DNA of 64,000 nucleotides from an uncultured Planctomycetota bacterium (GTDB lineage Bacteria; Planctomycetota; Phycisphaerae; UBA1845; UTPLA1). The stretch is from positions 205,998-269,997 of the forward strand of contig CAADGE010000027.1 of assembly GCA_900696465.1 (NCBI GenBank). The letters run 5' to 3'. The position numbers and the translations under genes are program-made. The notes under the pieces are model-generated. The model did not search any database. It saw nothing but the letters and a program-made list of their open reading frames with translations, and was not told the DNA's origin. This document shows positions 53,716 through 61,934 of this stretch, piece by piece. Each line of letters begins with the position of its first letter. Position 1 is the stretch's first letter.

Positions 53716-54112
53716 ATACCTCGTTGTCGGCGGCTACGCCGTCAGCTTTCACGGGTACCCCCGGCCGACGGGCGACTTGGACGTATGGGTCGCCATCTTC
53801 CCAGAAAATGCCTCCAAACTGATGAATGTGCTGTCGAAGTTTGGCTTCGGCGCTGCGGGTGCGACGGCAGAGGTATTTCTCACGCCGGGTAATGTTGTGC
53901 GCATGGGTGTGCCGCCGGTCCGAATCGAAATCATCAATCAGATCAGCGGTGTGGAGTTTCACCAGTGTTACTCCCGCCGCATTGAGATCGTAGTCGACGG
54001 CCTGCCGGTCAATGTGATCGCGCGTGACGATCTCCTCGCCAACAAGCGCGCTGCCGGTCGAGAGAAGGATCTGAACGATCTTAAACAACTCGTGATGCGA
54101 GACAAGAAGTAA
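53651..54112 (+). CDS. MNT/AbiEii-like nucleotidyltransferase
   Basis: The 153-residue protein has the NTase core: YLVVGGYAVSFHGYPRPTGD, then LDVWV, i.e. GG...G-x-x-R-x-T-x-D-x-D, the metal-binding Asp pair (~40). A later VRIEIINQISGVEF strand and a basic DDLLANKRAAGREKDLNDLK end follow. These features are those of DUF6036/AbiEii-type nucleotidyltransferases, many of which act as toxins or in antiphage modules. It overlaps the 70-residue gene and is expected to be translationally coupled to it, since no ribosome site precedes ATG 53651. The next 210 bases (54113-54322) hold nothing recognised. Confidence 0.82.
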   Translation: MEMPLPQDFKEFLALLNSEKIEYLVVGGYAVSFHGYPRPTGDLDVWVAIFPENASKLMNVLSKFGFGAAGATAEVFLTPGNVVRMGVPPVRIEIINQISGVEFHQCYSRRIEIVVDGLPVNVIARDDLLANKRAAGREKDLNDLKQLVMRDKK

Positions 54113-54322
54113 CTGGCATGGTTTCGCCGTGGCGACATCGTCCTGCCTTACGACTCCGTGGGCTCGGAATTACCACTCCTACTCACCCATCTTCCCGGGC
54201 TCCATCCAGCGCGCATGGTCGCGCGTGGCCGAGTTCGCTGCACTGCGGGCATCTTCAAAGCGTCGCCCCGCGATTAGAATAAAGCTAAACGCTTCAACGG
54301 ATCACATGGTAACCTGCTCGAC

Positions 54323-55144
54323 ATGGACGCGCAGCTGAAGAATCAAACCGTCCTCATCACCGGTGCGTCCGGCGGCATCGGCTCGGCCGCCGCCTGGGTC
54401 TTTGCGGCCGAGGGGGCCCGCGTCGTGCTGCACGGCTTTCGCAACGTCGACGCCGCGCGGCAGCTTGTCGACGAATTGAACAAAGCCGCTCCGCGCAAGG
54501 GAGCTGATGAGCACCCACCATCGGCCGTCGCCCTGCATGCCGATCTCCGCGACGAGGATCAGGTTGAAACATTGTTTGCCGAGGCCGTCCGAATCTACGG
54601 CCGTATCGACTGCCTCGTCGTGAACGCTGGAATCTGGAACTCCTCCACCACGCCCATTCACAAAATGTCCCTCACCCAGTGGCGCGAAACGCTCGACGCC
54701 GACCTGACGAGCGCCTTCCTCACCTGCCGCGCCTACCTGCGACATCTTGCGGCCGTCCCGCGCGAGGATGCTTCCATCGTCCTCGTCGGCTCCACCGCCG
54801 CGCTCTTCGGCGAGGCCGATCATGCCGACTACGCCGCCGCAAAGGCCGCGCTCGTCTACGGCCTGACGCGATCCCTCAAGAACGAAATCATCCGTCTCGC
54901 CCCGCGCGGCCGGGTCAACTGTGTCTGCCCCGGCTGGACGGATACTCCCATGGCGCACCAGGTAGAGTGTGACCCGGCGGCGATCGATCGTGCGCTGGCC
55001 ACAACACCCTTGCGAAAGATCGCCACGCCGGAGGATGTTGCCCGGGCCATTGTATTCCTCTCCTCGACCGTGCTCGCCGGCCATATCAGCGGCGCGATCC
55101 TCCCAATTCACGGCGGCATGGAGGGCCGGCAGCTTCATTTCTGA
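54323..55144 (+). CDS. Short-chain dehydrogenase/reductase (FabG-like)
   Basis: The 273-residue SDR has TGASGGIGSAAAWVFAAEG (~14), NAGIWN (~101), catalytic Ser in SIVLVGSTAALFGE (~150) and Tyr/Lys in DYAAAKAAL (~172). CPGWTDTPMA and ILPIHGGM end the motif series. The family includes 3-oxoacyl-ACP reductases. It is convergent with the FAS-like operon at 55602-59691, which has no reductase of its own, and could serve it. Other SDR substrates remain possible. Confidence 0.87.
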   Translation: MDAQLKNQTVLITGASGGIGSAAAWVFAAEGARVVLHGFRNVDAARQLVDELNKAAPRKGADEHPPSAVALHADLRDEDQVETLFAEAVRIYGRIDCLVVNAGIWNSSTTPIHKMSLTQWRETLDADLTSAFLTCRAYLRHLAAVPREDASIVLVGSTAALFGEADHADYAAAKAALVYGLTRSLKNEIIRLAPRGRVNCVCPGWTDTPMAHQVECDPAAIDRALATTPLRKIATPEDVARAIVFLSSTVLAGHISGAILPIHGGMEGRQLHF

Positions 55145-55369
55145 ATGCCCGGCTGCTGCTCAGGTATACGCCACAGACGTTGAATCGAACGGCGTCTTGT
55201 GCAACCTGCCGGACGGTTTCAGTCGTAACCGGCAATTCTGTCGTTTCGGGGCAGCGCGGGCGGCAGGACGTGCAAATATCTGACCTGCTGTTGACAATAC
55301 CGAGTCAGCAGCGGTCGAGCCGGGTACGGTCCTCTGCACGAGCGCCGCGCAGCGAGAGGAGTGGTCAAA

Positions 55370-55591
55370 ATGATGCTTGCAGATACCGACTGGAACCGCG
55401 TGTTTGAACCCCAGACCATCGCCATCATCATGTCCATGCTCGTGCCGATTGTCGGAAGCGTTGCATGGGCGTGGTTCCGCATTAACAAGACCCGATCGGA
55501 CAACGCACTGAAACGATCTCTTGCAGAGCGCGGACTGGGTGCCGAAGAGATCGAGCGCATCCTCGCAGCAAAGGGTCCCAAAGGCGACTGA
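55370..55591 (+). CDS. Small single-span membrane protein
   Basis: The 73-residue product from ATG 55370 (GAGGAG ten bases upstream) has a membrane helix (~13-38, PQTIAIIMSMLVPIVGSVAW). A cytoplasmic basic helix follows, NKTRSDNALKRSLAERGLGA then EEIERILAAKGPKGD. This layout, a helix and a LAERG-x-x-EEIERIL segment, is common in planctomycete small membrane proteins of unknown function. It ends ten bases before the convergent fabF stop. Confidence 0.68.
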   Translation: MMLADTDWNRVFEPQTIAIIMSMLVPIVGSVAWAWFRINKTRSDNALKRSLAERGLGAEEIERILAAKGPKGD

Positions 55592-55601
55592 GCAGGGGGG
55601 G

Positions 55602-56897
55602 TTAGTCCGCGTAGGCGGTGACGACCAGTGTGTCATTCTGGCCGCCGAAGCCGAAGGAGTTTGACAGGCAGGTGCGCACCTTCGTTCTGCGTGGTTCGTT
55701 GGGCACGTAGTCGAGGTCGCAGTTCGGATCCGGCGTGCTGTAATTGATCGTCGGCGGCAAGACCTGATCGCGAATGGCGAGGATGCAGGTGATCAACTCG
55801 CAGGCGCCGGCAGCGGCAATCAGGTGGCCGAGCATGCTCTTGACGCTGCTGACGGGGACCTGCTTCGCACGGTCGCCGAAGACCCCTTTGATGGCTTTGG
55901 TTTCGATCTTGTCGTTTTCCTCGGTGCCGGTGCCGTGCGCGGAGATGTAGTCGATGTCGGTTGGGCTGAGACCGGCATCGGCGATGGCGAGCCGCATGGC
56001 AGCGATGGCGCCCCGGCCGTCTTCGTGAATATCCGTGATCCGGAAGGCGTCGGCTGTCGAGCCGTAGCCCTTGATCTCCGCATAAATGCGAGCGCCTCGT
56101 GCCTTGGCGTGTGACAGTTCCTCGAGGATGAGCATGCCTGCGCCTTCGCCGAGGACGAAGCCGTCGCGCGTGCGATCGAAGGGACGGGAGGCGGTGATGC
56201 AGGAGTCGTTTCGGGTGGAAAGGGCAGTCAGGCGGTTGAAGCCGGTGACGCCAAAGGGGTGGATCATTGAGTGGCAACCGCCGGAGATCATCGCGTCGGC
56301 GTCGCCCCGGCGGATCATGTTCGTCGCCTCGCCGATGGCCTGGGTACTCGCGGCGCAGGCCGTGAGGGTATTAAAGTTCGGACCTTCAACGCCAAACAGG
56401 GCGGCGATGTGAGCCGCGGCCATGTTGGGATCCTGCTCGGCTTCGACGATGCGCTGGAGGCGCTGATAGGCCACATCGGCCCATCGCTGGGTGTCGAGCT
56501 TGTTTTCGGCATAGTTCCAGCCGTCGACAGCCGCGGCAGTAAAGTTGTCGAAGTCCATGGGACCCTCGCCGCCACCGAGGTAGACGCCGATGCGAGTCTT
56601 GTCGAGCTTCGCGGCCTTGTCCATCGCACCGTCGGCCCATGCGAGCCGCGCGGCAGCCAGGGCGAAACCGGCCTGACGGCTGACATCCTTGTGCTGTTCG
56701 AATGTATCTCCGAGGAACTTTCGCAGGTCGAATCCCTTGACCTCGGATGAAAACTGCGTCGGGAAGGTGCCGGCGTCAAAAATCGTGGTCGGCGCGATGC
56801 CGCTCTCGCCGTTGAGAATGCGCTTCCAGGCGGATTCGATATCGTGCCCGAGCGGAGTGATCCAGCCCATGCCGGTAATGACGACGCGCCGTGTCAT
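55602..56897 (-). CDS. fabF: 3-oxoacyl-ACP synthase II (active ketosynthase)
   Basis: The 431-residue KAS-II condenses malonyl-ACP with acyl-ACP. The Cys-His-His triad is complete: Cys181 in LTACAASTQAIG, His321 in ISAHGTGTEEND and His358 with Lys353 in SSVKSMLGHLIAAAG. ASRPFDRTRDGFVLGEGAGM and the closing SNSFGFGGQN are typical. It is the last gene of a five-gene operon and shares an ATGA overlap with the degenerate ketosynthase upstream. This suggests a heterodimer. Confidence 0.94.
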   Translation of the reverse strand: MTRRVVITGMGWITPLGHDIESAWKRILNGESGIAPTTIFDAGTFPTQFSSEVKGFDLRKFLGDTFEQHKDVSRQAGFALAAARLAWADGAMDKAAKLDKTRIGVYLGGGEGPMDFDNFTAAAVDGWNYAENKLDTQRWADVAYQRLQRIVEAEQDPNMAAAHIAALFGVEGPNFNTLTACAASTQAIGEATNMIRRGDADAMISGGCHSMIHPFGVTGFNRLTALSTRNDSCITASRPFDRTRDGFVLGEGAGMLILEELSHAKARGARIYAEIKGYGSTADAFRITDIHEDGRGAIAAMRLAIADAGLSPTDIDYISAHGTGTEENDKIETKAIKGVFGDRAKQVPVSSVKSMLGHLIAAAGACELITCILAIRDQVLPPTINYSTPDPNCDLDYVPNEPRRTKVRTCLSNSFGFGGQNDTLVVTAYAD

Positions 56898-58240
56898 GCG
56901 TGGTACCTCCGAAGGACGAGTGCGGCCGTCTGACCGCCGGACATGGCACTGGCCAGACTGACCGCATACTCGGCGCGGCAGTCGATCGGATCGCCGCGGA
57001 CGACGTTGATACCGCAGGCGGGATCGACTCGATCGGTGTTGAGCGACGGAGGAATGACGCCCCGCTGCATGGCGAGGGCGGTCATGGCCAGATCGATGGC
57101 ACCGCTGCCCGCGCCGTTGTTGCCCAGCGCGCCGCGTGTCGCAAGAACAGGGATGCCCGACGAATCACCGAAGGCGGTCCGCAGCGCAGCGGCTTCGGAG
57201 GCGTCGTGCGCGACGGTGCCGACCCCGAAGGCGTTGATCATCTGGACATCGGCGGTGCGGATTCCGGCATCGCTGACCGCTTTTTGTATGGCGAGGGCCA
57301 TCGCTCGGCCGTCGCTCTGCGGATCGAGCCAGTGGCGTGCATTGACGGAAGCGCCGAAGCCGACGATTTCGGCGTAAATTTTCGCGCCGCGCTGCTTCGC
57401 ACGCTCCAGCTCTTCGAGAATGAGCAGACCGCCGCCTTCACTGATGACCGTGCCTGAGCGGGCCGCATCAAAGGGTCGGCAGGCGGTTTGCGGGCGGTCG
57501 TTGGCATCAGTGACGAGCCGATCGAGCAGGGACTGGCGCATGAGGCCCATCGGGTTGATCTTGCTTTCGGCGCCGCCGCAGATGCAGATATCGGCCGCGC
57601 CGCGCTCGATGGTCCGGAAGGCCTCTCCGACGGCCAGATGGCTGCTGGCTTCTCCGCAGGTGATGGTGTTCGACGGTGCCTGGCAGTCGTGAACGATGGT
57701 CACGTGGCGGGCGAGCATGTTCGGAAGAAACTTGAGCAGCCACAGGGGGGTGAGATTGGTCATCCCCTCAGAGCCCCACTTGCGAAGCGAGAACCCGCGA
57801 TCGAACGGCGCATCGGGCTTTTCGGCAGCAGTGGCCAGCGCGCCGGCCAATTCGCTGAGGTCCGCACAGATGAGGCCGGCGCCGATGTTGGCGCCGAATC
57901 GCGTGGAGTCAACGTTTACGGCGGGTGCTTCGCCGCGCTCCACGAGGCACTTGGTGGCGAGGCCGGCATCCTTGACCGCGTGGTAAGCGGCGACGACGGC
58001 CAGCTCAATGTCGCGGGCCATCACCTTGGTCGCTTTGCGATATCCCTTGGGGACGCAATCCTTCACTTCGGCGCCGCGGACTTCGCCGGCAATCTGTGAA
58101 GAGAAGCGGGAGGCGTCGAATGCGGCGATGCGATCAATTCCGCAGCGCTTTTCGACGAGGCCCTCGAAGGTCTCCGCAGCGCCGATCCCCAGGGGGGAAG
58201 CGACGCCGAGGCCCGTGATGACAACGCGATGCTTGGTCAT
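56894..58240 (-). CDS. Degenerate ketosynthase (chain-length-factor-like)
   Basis: The 448-residue thiolase-fold protein starts like a KAS (HRVVITGLGVASPLGIGA) and keeps Cys195 in NTITCGEASSHLA. The two catalytic histidines are gone: the HGTGT motif reads NAFGVGT (Phe338) and the GH motif with its Lys reads TRGALGNNGAGSG (Asn374, Lys to Arg). Such a protein cannot decarboxylate malonyl-ACP in the normal way. In type II polyketide systems a KS-like partner without full activity sets chain length. The four-base overlap with the active fabF gene and equal size support such a role. Confidence 0.85.
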   Translation of the reverse strand: MTKHRVVITGLGVASPLGIGAAETFEGLVEKRCGIDRIAAFDASRFSSQIAGEVRGAEVKDCVPKGYRKATKVMARDIELAVVAAYHAVKDAGLATKCLVERGEAPAVNVDSTRFGANIGAGLICADLSELAGALATAAEKPDAPFDRGFSLRKWGSEGMTNLTPLWLLKFLPNMLARHVTIVHDCQAPSNTITCGEASSHLAVGEAFRTIERGAADICICGGAESKINPMGLMRQSLLDRLVTDANDRPQTACRPFDAARSGTVISEGGGLLILEELERAKQRGAKIYAEIVGFGASVNARHWLDPQSDGRAMALAIQKAVSDAGIRTADVQMINAFGVGTVAHDASEAAALRTAFGDSSGIPVLATRGALGNNGAGSGAIDLAMTALAMQRGVIPPSLNTDRVDPACGINVVRGDPIDCRAEYAVSLASAMSGGQTAALVLRRYHA

Positions 58241-58291
58241 GCGGCTTCTTGCCTGTTTAGTAGCTGATCGAATGCAATCCGGCTTTGCTTA

Positions 58292-58765
58292 CTATCCGCG
58301 AGACACGTTGTAGGTTCGTAACAGCGACTTGAAATCCTCCGTGAAGACAAAGTTCTCCTCGGGGAAGGACAGGCCGCTGAGATTGTTGTCGATATGCGAG
58401 AAGACAATGTCGATCTCGCCGAGTTTTTCTCCGTCCGCGAAGACCGTTCCCGTCGTGCTCGCTGCTTCCGGAGAGACCTGTTCGATCCGGGCTTCGTAGC
58501 GCAGCTGCTGGCCGGGTCGGACTTCGGCCTCAAAGCGGGCGCGTTTAACCTTGGCGAGGATGACCTTTTCCTTGAAGTCTCTCGCTTCACCGACCAGGAT
58601 CCCCGCCGTCTGGGCCATGCCCTCGACGATCAGACTCGCCGGCATGACCGGGTAGGCCGGAAAATGGTCGTGGAGATGCTCTTCGGCGAGGGAAACGTTC
58701 TTAATGGCCGTCGCCCGTCTGCCGGACTCAAACTCGGTGAACTTGTCGATCCAGATCCAGCGCAT
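58292..58765 (-). CDS. FabZ-like hot-dog dehydratase (second)
   Basis: The 157-residue hot-dog protein carries NVSLAEEHLHDHFPAYPVMP, then ASLIVEGMAQ, where FabZ has HFP-x-x-PVMPG-x-x-x-x-E-x-x-AQ. The His and Glu are present, while the Gly of PVMPG is Ala. KVKRARFEAEVRPGQQLRYE continues the FabZ plan. It is predicted to dehydrate 3-hydroxyacyl-ACP, or to act as a thioesterase-like or binding variant. It lies eight bases after the acyl carrier protein stop and 51 before the degenerate ketosynthase. Confidence 0.8.
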   Translation of the reverse strand: MRWIWIDKFTEFESGRRATAIKNVSLAEEHLHDHFPAYPVMPASLIVEGMAQTAGILVGEARDFKEKVILAKVKRARFEAEVRPGQQLRYEARIEQVSPEAASTTGTVFADGEKLGEIDIVFSHIDNNLSGLSFPEENFVFTEDFKSLLRTYNVSRG

Positions 58766-58773
58766 GCGGTCGA

Positions 58774-59160
58774 TCAGGCCATCTTGGTCGTGACGTAGTT
58801 CACGATCGTCTTGACGGTGAACAGGTTGGGCATCTTGGCCACGTCGGGGTCTTTCTGGAACTCCGTGAAATCGGCGTGCGGCATGGACTTCTTGAGCGTG
58901 TCCAGCCCTTTTGCGGTCATCTTGCCGGCTTCGACGTACTCGGGGTTGTTCAAAATGTCATCCGGGAAGAGTTCGCCGCGCGGAATCTTGATCGCGAAGG
59001 TCTTCTCCAGACGAAAGACGATGTCGAGGAAGTCGATCGACTCGGCGCCCAGATCGCCCGTCAACGTCGCCTCTTCCTTGATTTCATCTTCGTCCACGCC
59101 CAGGGCGTCGACCAGGACTTCCTTGACCTTTGAAAACACATCCTCTCGACTCATCGCCAT
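58774..59160 (-). CDS. Acyl carrier protein, extended form
   Basis: The 128-residue protein has an ACP core, REDVFSKVKEVLVDALGVDE, then DEIKEEATLTGDLGAESIDF, with Ser40-42 in GAESID as the phosphopantetheine site and LDIVFRLEKTFAIKIPRGEL. Typical ACPs end at ~80 residues. Here an extra helix and a ~45-residue tail (TAKGLDTLKKSMPHADFTEF, then FTVKTIVNYVTTKM) follow. A GGAGGT site precedes the ATG. It is the second gene of the operon and is presumably specific to its enzymes, not the housekeeping ACP. Confidence 0.85.
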   Translation of the reverse strand: MAMSREDVFSKVKEVLVDALGVDEDEIKEEATLTGDLGAESIDFLDIVFRLEKTFAIKIPRGELFPDDILNNPEYVEAGKMTAKGLDTLKKSMPHADFTEFQKDPDVAKMPNLFTVKTIVNYVTTKMA

Positions 59161-59184
59161 ACTCCATGACCTCCCATGGATCCT

Positions 59185-59691
59185 TTAAACCGTTGTCGCC
59201 ATCGCCGGCGCCTTCATCGCGGCCGGGCCCCCGACCAGTTCGAACGTCTTGCGTGCATGGGCCACCAGCTTTTCGTCGATGTCCGCCAGCGTCGGATTGC
59301 GATCGGCGAGGTTGTAGTGCCGCAGCTTGAGCCGGGCCTTGACCATTTCTTCGCCGTCGCTCCGCCCAAAAGTCTTGAACTCGCTTCCCTGCTCCGTGAT
59401 CTCGATTGCCTCGGCTGTCACTTCCAGCGAGCGACCCGGGGCCACGAAACTCTTGTAATTGATGTTCTTCGCTTCTTCCAGCACGACCATACTGCTGGAA
59501 AAATCCTGCGTCGCCCGAACCAGCCAGGCGGCCGTCTGTACCATCGCCTCGAGCATGAGGACTCCCGGCATGACCGGAAACGTGGGGAAATGGTCCGCCA
59601 GGTACTCTTCGGCCAACGTGAGATTCTTGCGCGTGACGATACGGGTCGGCGGTTCGAGGGTCAGGATGCGGTCAACCAGGATGAACTTCAT
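59185..59691 (-). CDS. FabZ-like 3-hydroxyacyl-ACP dehydratase (first)
   Basis: The 168-residue hot-dog enzyme starts at ATG 59691 (MKFILVDRILTLEPPTRIVT). It has LADHFPTFPVMPGVLMLEAM with catalytic His and Glu, then VQTAAWLVRA and KNINYKSFVAPGRSLEV. It should dehydrate 3-hydroxyacyl-ACP to trans-2-enoyl-ACP. It is the first gene of the operon. The 287 bases before it (59692-59978) hold a TATACT-like -10 on this strand but no clear -35. Confidence 0.85.
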   Translation of the reverse strand: MKFILVDRILTLEPPTRIVTRKNLTLAEEYLADHFPTFPVMPGVLMLEAMVQTAAWLVRATQDFSSSMVVLEEAKNINYKSFVAPGRSLEVTAEAIEITEQGSEFKTFGRSDGEEMVKARLKLRHYNLADRNPTLADIDEKLVAHARKTFELVGGPAAMKAPAMATTV

Positions 59692-59978
59692 GCGTGTGTG
59701 CTGTCCACTCGAAACTGCGGCCGGCCGACGGTTATTCGTTGAGGCAACCGATGTTACGTCCTGCCGGGTTCGGAGAGTCGCCACTCCGCGCTCCGGCTAA
59801 ACGGAGTTTTGTAGTCGTTCCGGCGACATCTTGCAAGTTATTCATCCGAGCCGTGAGCGGAATGCGAGGCTCTATGAAGTATAAGCAGTGTATTGACAGT
59901 AGATTAGGAATTCTCGTCTCGCCCAATGACTGCGCGAGCGATTTCATGCCTGAAGAAGTTGAATCACAATTTGAGCGA

Positions 59979-60905
59979 TCATCCACCGCGATTGGGCAGG
60001 TCCAGGATCGGCGGCGCCGGGTAGCAGTCCATGGTCCATCCGGGTCCGCGACGAAGCCAGTAACCGTTTTCGCCGGTACGGAATTCGTGATGGCCGGTGA
60101 CGTGTATGATCTCGGCCCGGCCGTCGAGAAAGAGTGCGTTGAAGTTGTTGGCCTTCCGATGCCAACCATCCACATGGAGGCCGGCGTTCCACTTGGCTAC
60201 TTCGGCGACGGTTTCCGCAAGAATCACGGTCAGCGTCGGGTCCGGTACGCGAGTGAGTGAACGAAGGTACGGCCCGAAGAAATGCTGCTGGTAGTAGGTG
60301 GGCAGTCGGCGGGTGAAGTCGATGTGGTTGTTGAGCCGGTAGCTGGTGCCGGCAGCCTGATAGACGGAGAGATGGGCGTAGCGCGGGTCGATGAAGAAGG
60401 GTTCAAAGTTGAACCAGCGAGGTTCTTCCAGCTTGGGGACGCCGCGATCCGTCGGGCATCGGTAGAGGTTGTAGTCCGCCGAGGCGCCGCTTGAAAAGAG
60501 GTAGCGATTGAGGAGGCGGTTTTCCGGAAGGAAGTCAACATGCCGCATAACGCCGACGCCGGCATTTCCACCGTATTCATATTCGCCGTCGTAGAGCCAG
60601 CGGATTTCGGCCATGGGATGGACCGGTGAGGTCATATTGCGTGTATCGTCGCCGCTGTACATTGCGAGGGCCTGACCGATGCTGCGCAGGTTTGCGAGGC
60701 ACTTGAGCTTGGTACCTTCTGCGCGGGCGGAAGCCAGGGCCGGCAGCAGGACGGCGAGGATGAGCGAGAAAATTCCGATCACGACGAGGAGCTCGATGAT
60801 CGTGAAGGCCGACCGTCGCCATTCGAGCGAGCGACCTGCACGCATTTGGGGAAGCATCTGCCCTGTCGAATCGGCATGCTGCTGAAATTTGACTGGTCGA
60901 TTCAC
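59979..60905 (-). CDS. Prepilin-type secreted protein (DUF1559-like)
   Basis: Read from GTG 60905, which has GGGAGGA five bases upstream, the 308-residue protein has a ~34-residue basic leader. The prepilin cleavage/methylation motif RRSAFTIIELLVVIGIFSLI follows, with its hydrophobic helix. The rest is a soluble domain: LKCLANLRSIGQALAMYSGD, several Tyr/Asn-rich strands and H-x9-DG-like HRKANNFNALFLDGRAEI near the C-terminus. That is the layout of the large family of planctomycete secreted pseudopilin-like proteins. In-frame ATGs at 60971 and 60857 are alternatives. Confidence 0.82.
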   Translation of the reverse strand: MNRPVKFQQHADSTGQMLPQMRAGRSLEWRRSAFTIIELLVVIGIFSLILAVLLPALASARAEGTKLKCLANLRSIGQALAMYSGDDTRNMTSPVHPMAEIRWLYDGEYEYGGNAGVGVMRHVDFLPENRLLNRYLFSSGASADYNLYRCPTDRGVPKLEEPRWFNFEPFFIDPRYAHLSVYQAAGTSYRLNNHIDFTRRLPTYYQQHFFGPYLRSLTRVPDPTLTVILAETVAEVAKWNAGLHVDGWHRKANNFNALFLDGRAEIIHVTGHHEFRTGENGYWLRRGPGWTMDCYPAPPILDLPNRGG

Positions 60906-61041
60906 CGAATCCTCCCGGAGTTGCGGCAAATACAGTCTGTCGTCGCGGCGGCTCGCGATGTGTGACTTCATTATATCGACGGCTGCCGGGCGGCGGATAG
61001 ATGTGTATGGGCTACGCAAGCCGCATTAACATGTCTGCGTC

Positions 61042-61926
61042 ATGGCGAGATGGCTGATTACCGGGGCGGGCGGGCAATTCGGCAGCGTGCTGCTTCGGGC
61101 ACTGGTGCGCGACGGGCAGGATGCGGTGGGCACGCTTTCCTTCCATGGGCCTTCGCCGATGGTGGGCACATTCACGCGCATGGACCTGGGAGATGCCGAT
61201 GCGATTGCGGAGGTCGTTCGCAAGAACCGTCCCTCGATGATTGTTCATGCCGGTGCGATTACCAGCATTCAGGCGGCATACGAGGACCCTGAGAGAACGA
61301 GGCGAGTGAATGTTGCGGCGACGACTGCGCTGATGGAGCTTGCAGAGGAGTGCCGGGCTCGGCTGGTGTTTACTTCCACCGATTTGGTATTCGACGGTTC
61401 GGCGGCACCGTATGTGGAGGACGCGCCGCCGTCGCCGTTGTCGATCTACGGTCGATCGAAGGCGGAGGCCGAGGGAATCGTTCGATCATACGCCCACGGG
61501 GTGGTCGTTCGTCTGGCGCTGATGTATGGACTTGCGGCGGTGGATCGTCCGACGACGTTTCACTCGCAACTTGATGCGCTGAGGAACGGTCGAACCCTTT
61601 CACTCTTCCTGGATGAGTACCGCACGCCGATCTGGCTGGAGGATGCCGCGCTGGCGGCGCGCCGCATTGCGGAATCAGATTACGCCGGCATCCTGCATGT
61701 CGCCGGTCCGCAGCGTTTGTCGCGACTTGAAATGGGATGGATCGCAGCCCGGGCCATGGGGGTTTCCGGGGAATGCATCGTTGCCACACGCCAGTCGGAG
61801 ATGCAAACACCGGAACTGCGGCCCGCGGATGTCAGTTTGAGCTGCGAGCGATTCATCACGCATTTCGGGCAAGCGCCGGGGCGGCCGATGGCGGAGGCGA
61901 TGGCTGAGATTGTTACCAACGGCTGA
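61042..61926 (+). CDS. RmlD-like NAD-dependent sugar reductase
   Basis: The 294-residue extended SDR has the Rossmann GAGGQFGSVLLRAL (~8), HAGAITSIQAAYEDP (~69), VFTSTDLVFDG (~109) and Tyr/Lys in SIYGRSKAEAEG (~133). EYRTPIWLEDAA follows. This is the pattern of dTDP-4-dehydrorhamnose reductases and S-adenosylmethionine synthetase beta-like relatives. It may make an activated deoxysugar, but no other rml gene is present here, so the substrate is open. Confidence 0.82.
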   Translation: MARWLITGAGGQFGSVLLRALVRDGQDAVGTLSFHGPSPMVGTFTRMDLGDADAIAEVVRKNRPSMIVHAGAITSIQAAYEDPERTRRVNVAATTALMELAEECRARLVFTSTDLVFDGSAAPYVEDAPPSPLSIYGRSKAEAEGIVRSYAHGVVVRLALMYGLAAVDRPTTFHSQLDALRNGRTLSLFLDEYRTPIWLEDAALAARRIAESDYAGILHVAGPQRLSRLEMGWIAARAMGVSGECIVATRQSEMQTPELRPADVSLSCERFITHFGQAPGRPMAEAMAEIVTNG

Positions 61927-61934
61927 GCGGCGAC

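Noticed and set aside
54113..54322. Possible extra gene between the nucleotidyltransferase and the SDR
   Set aside because: Frames on both strands are short and featureless.
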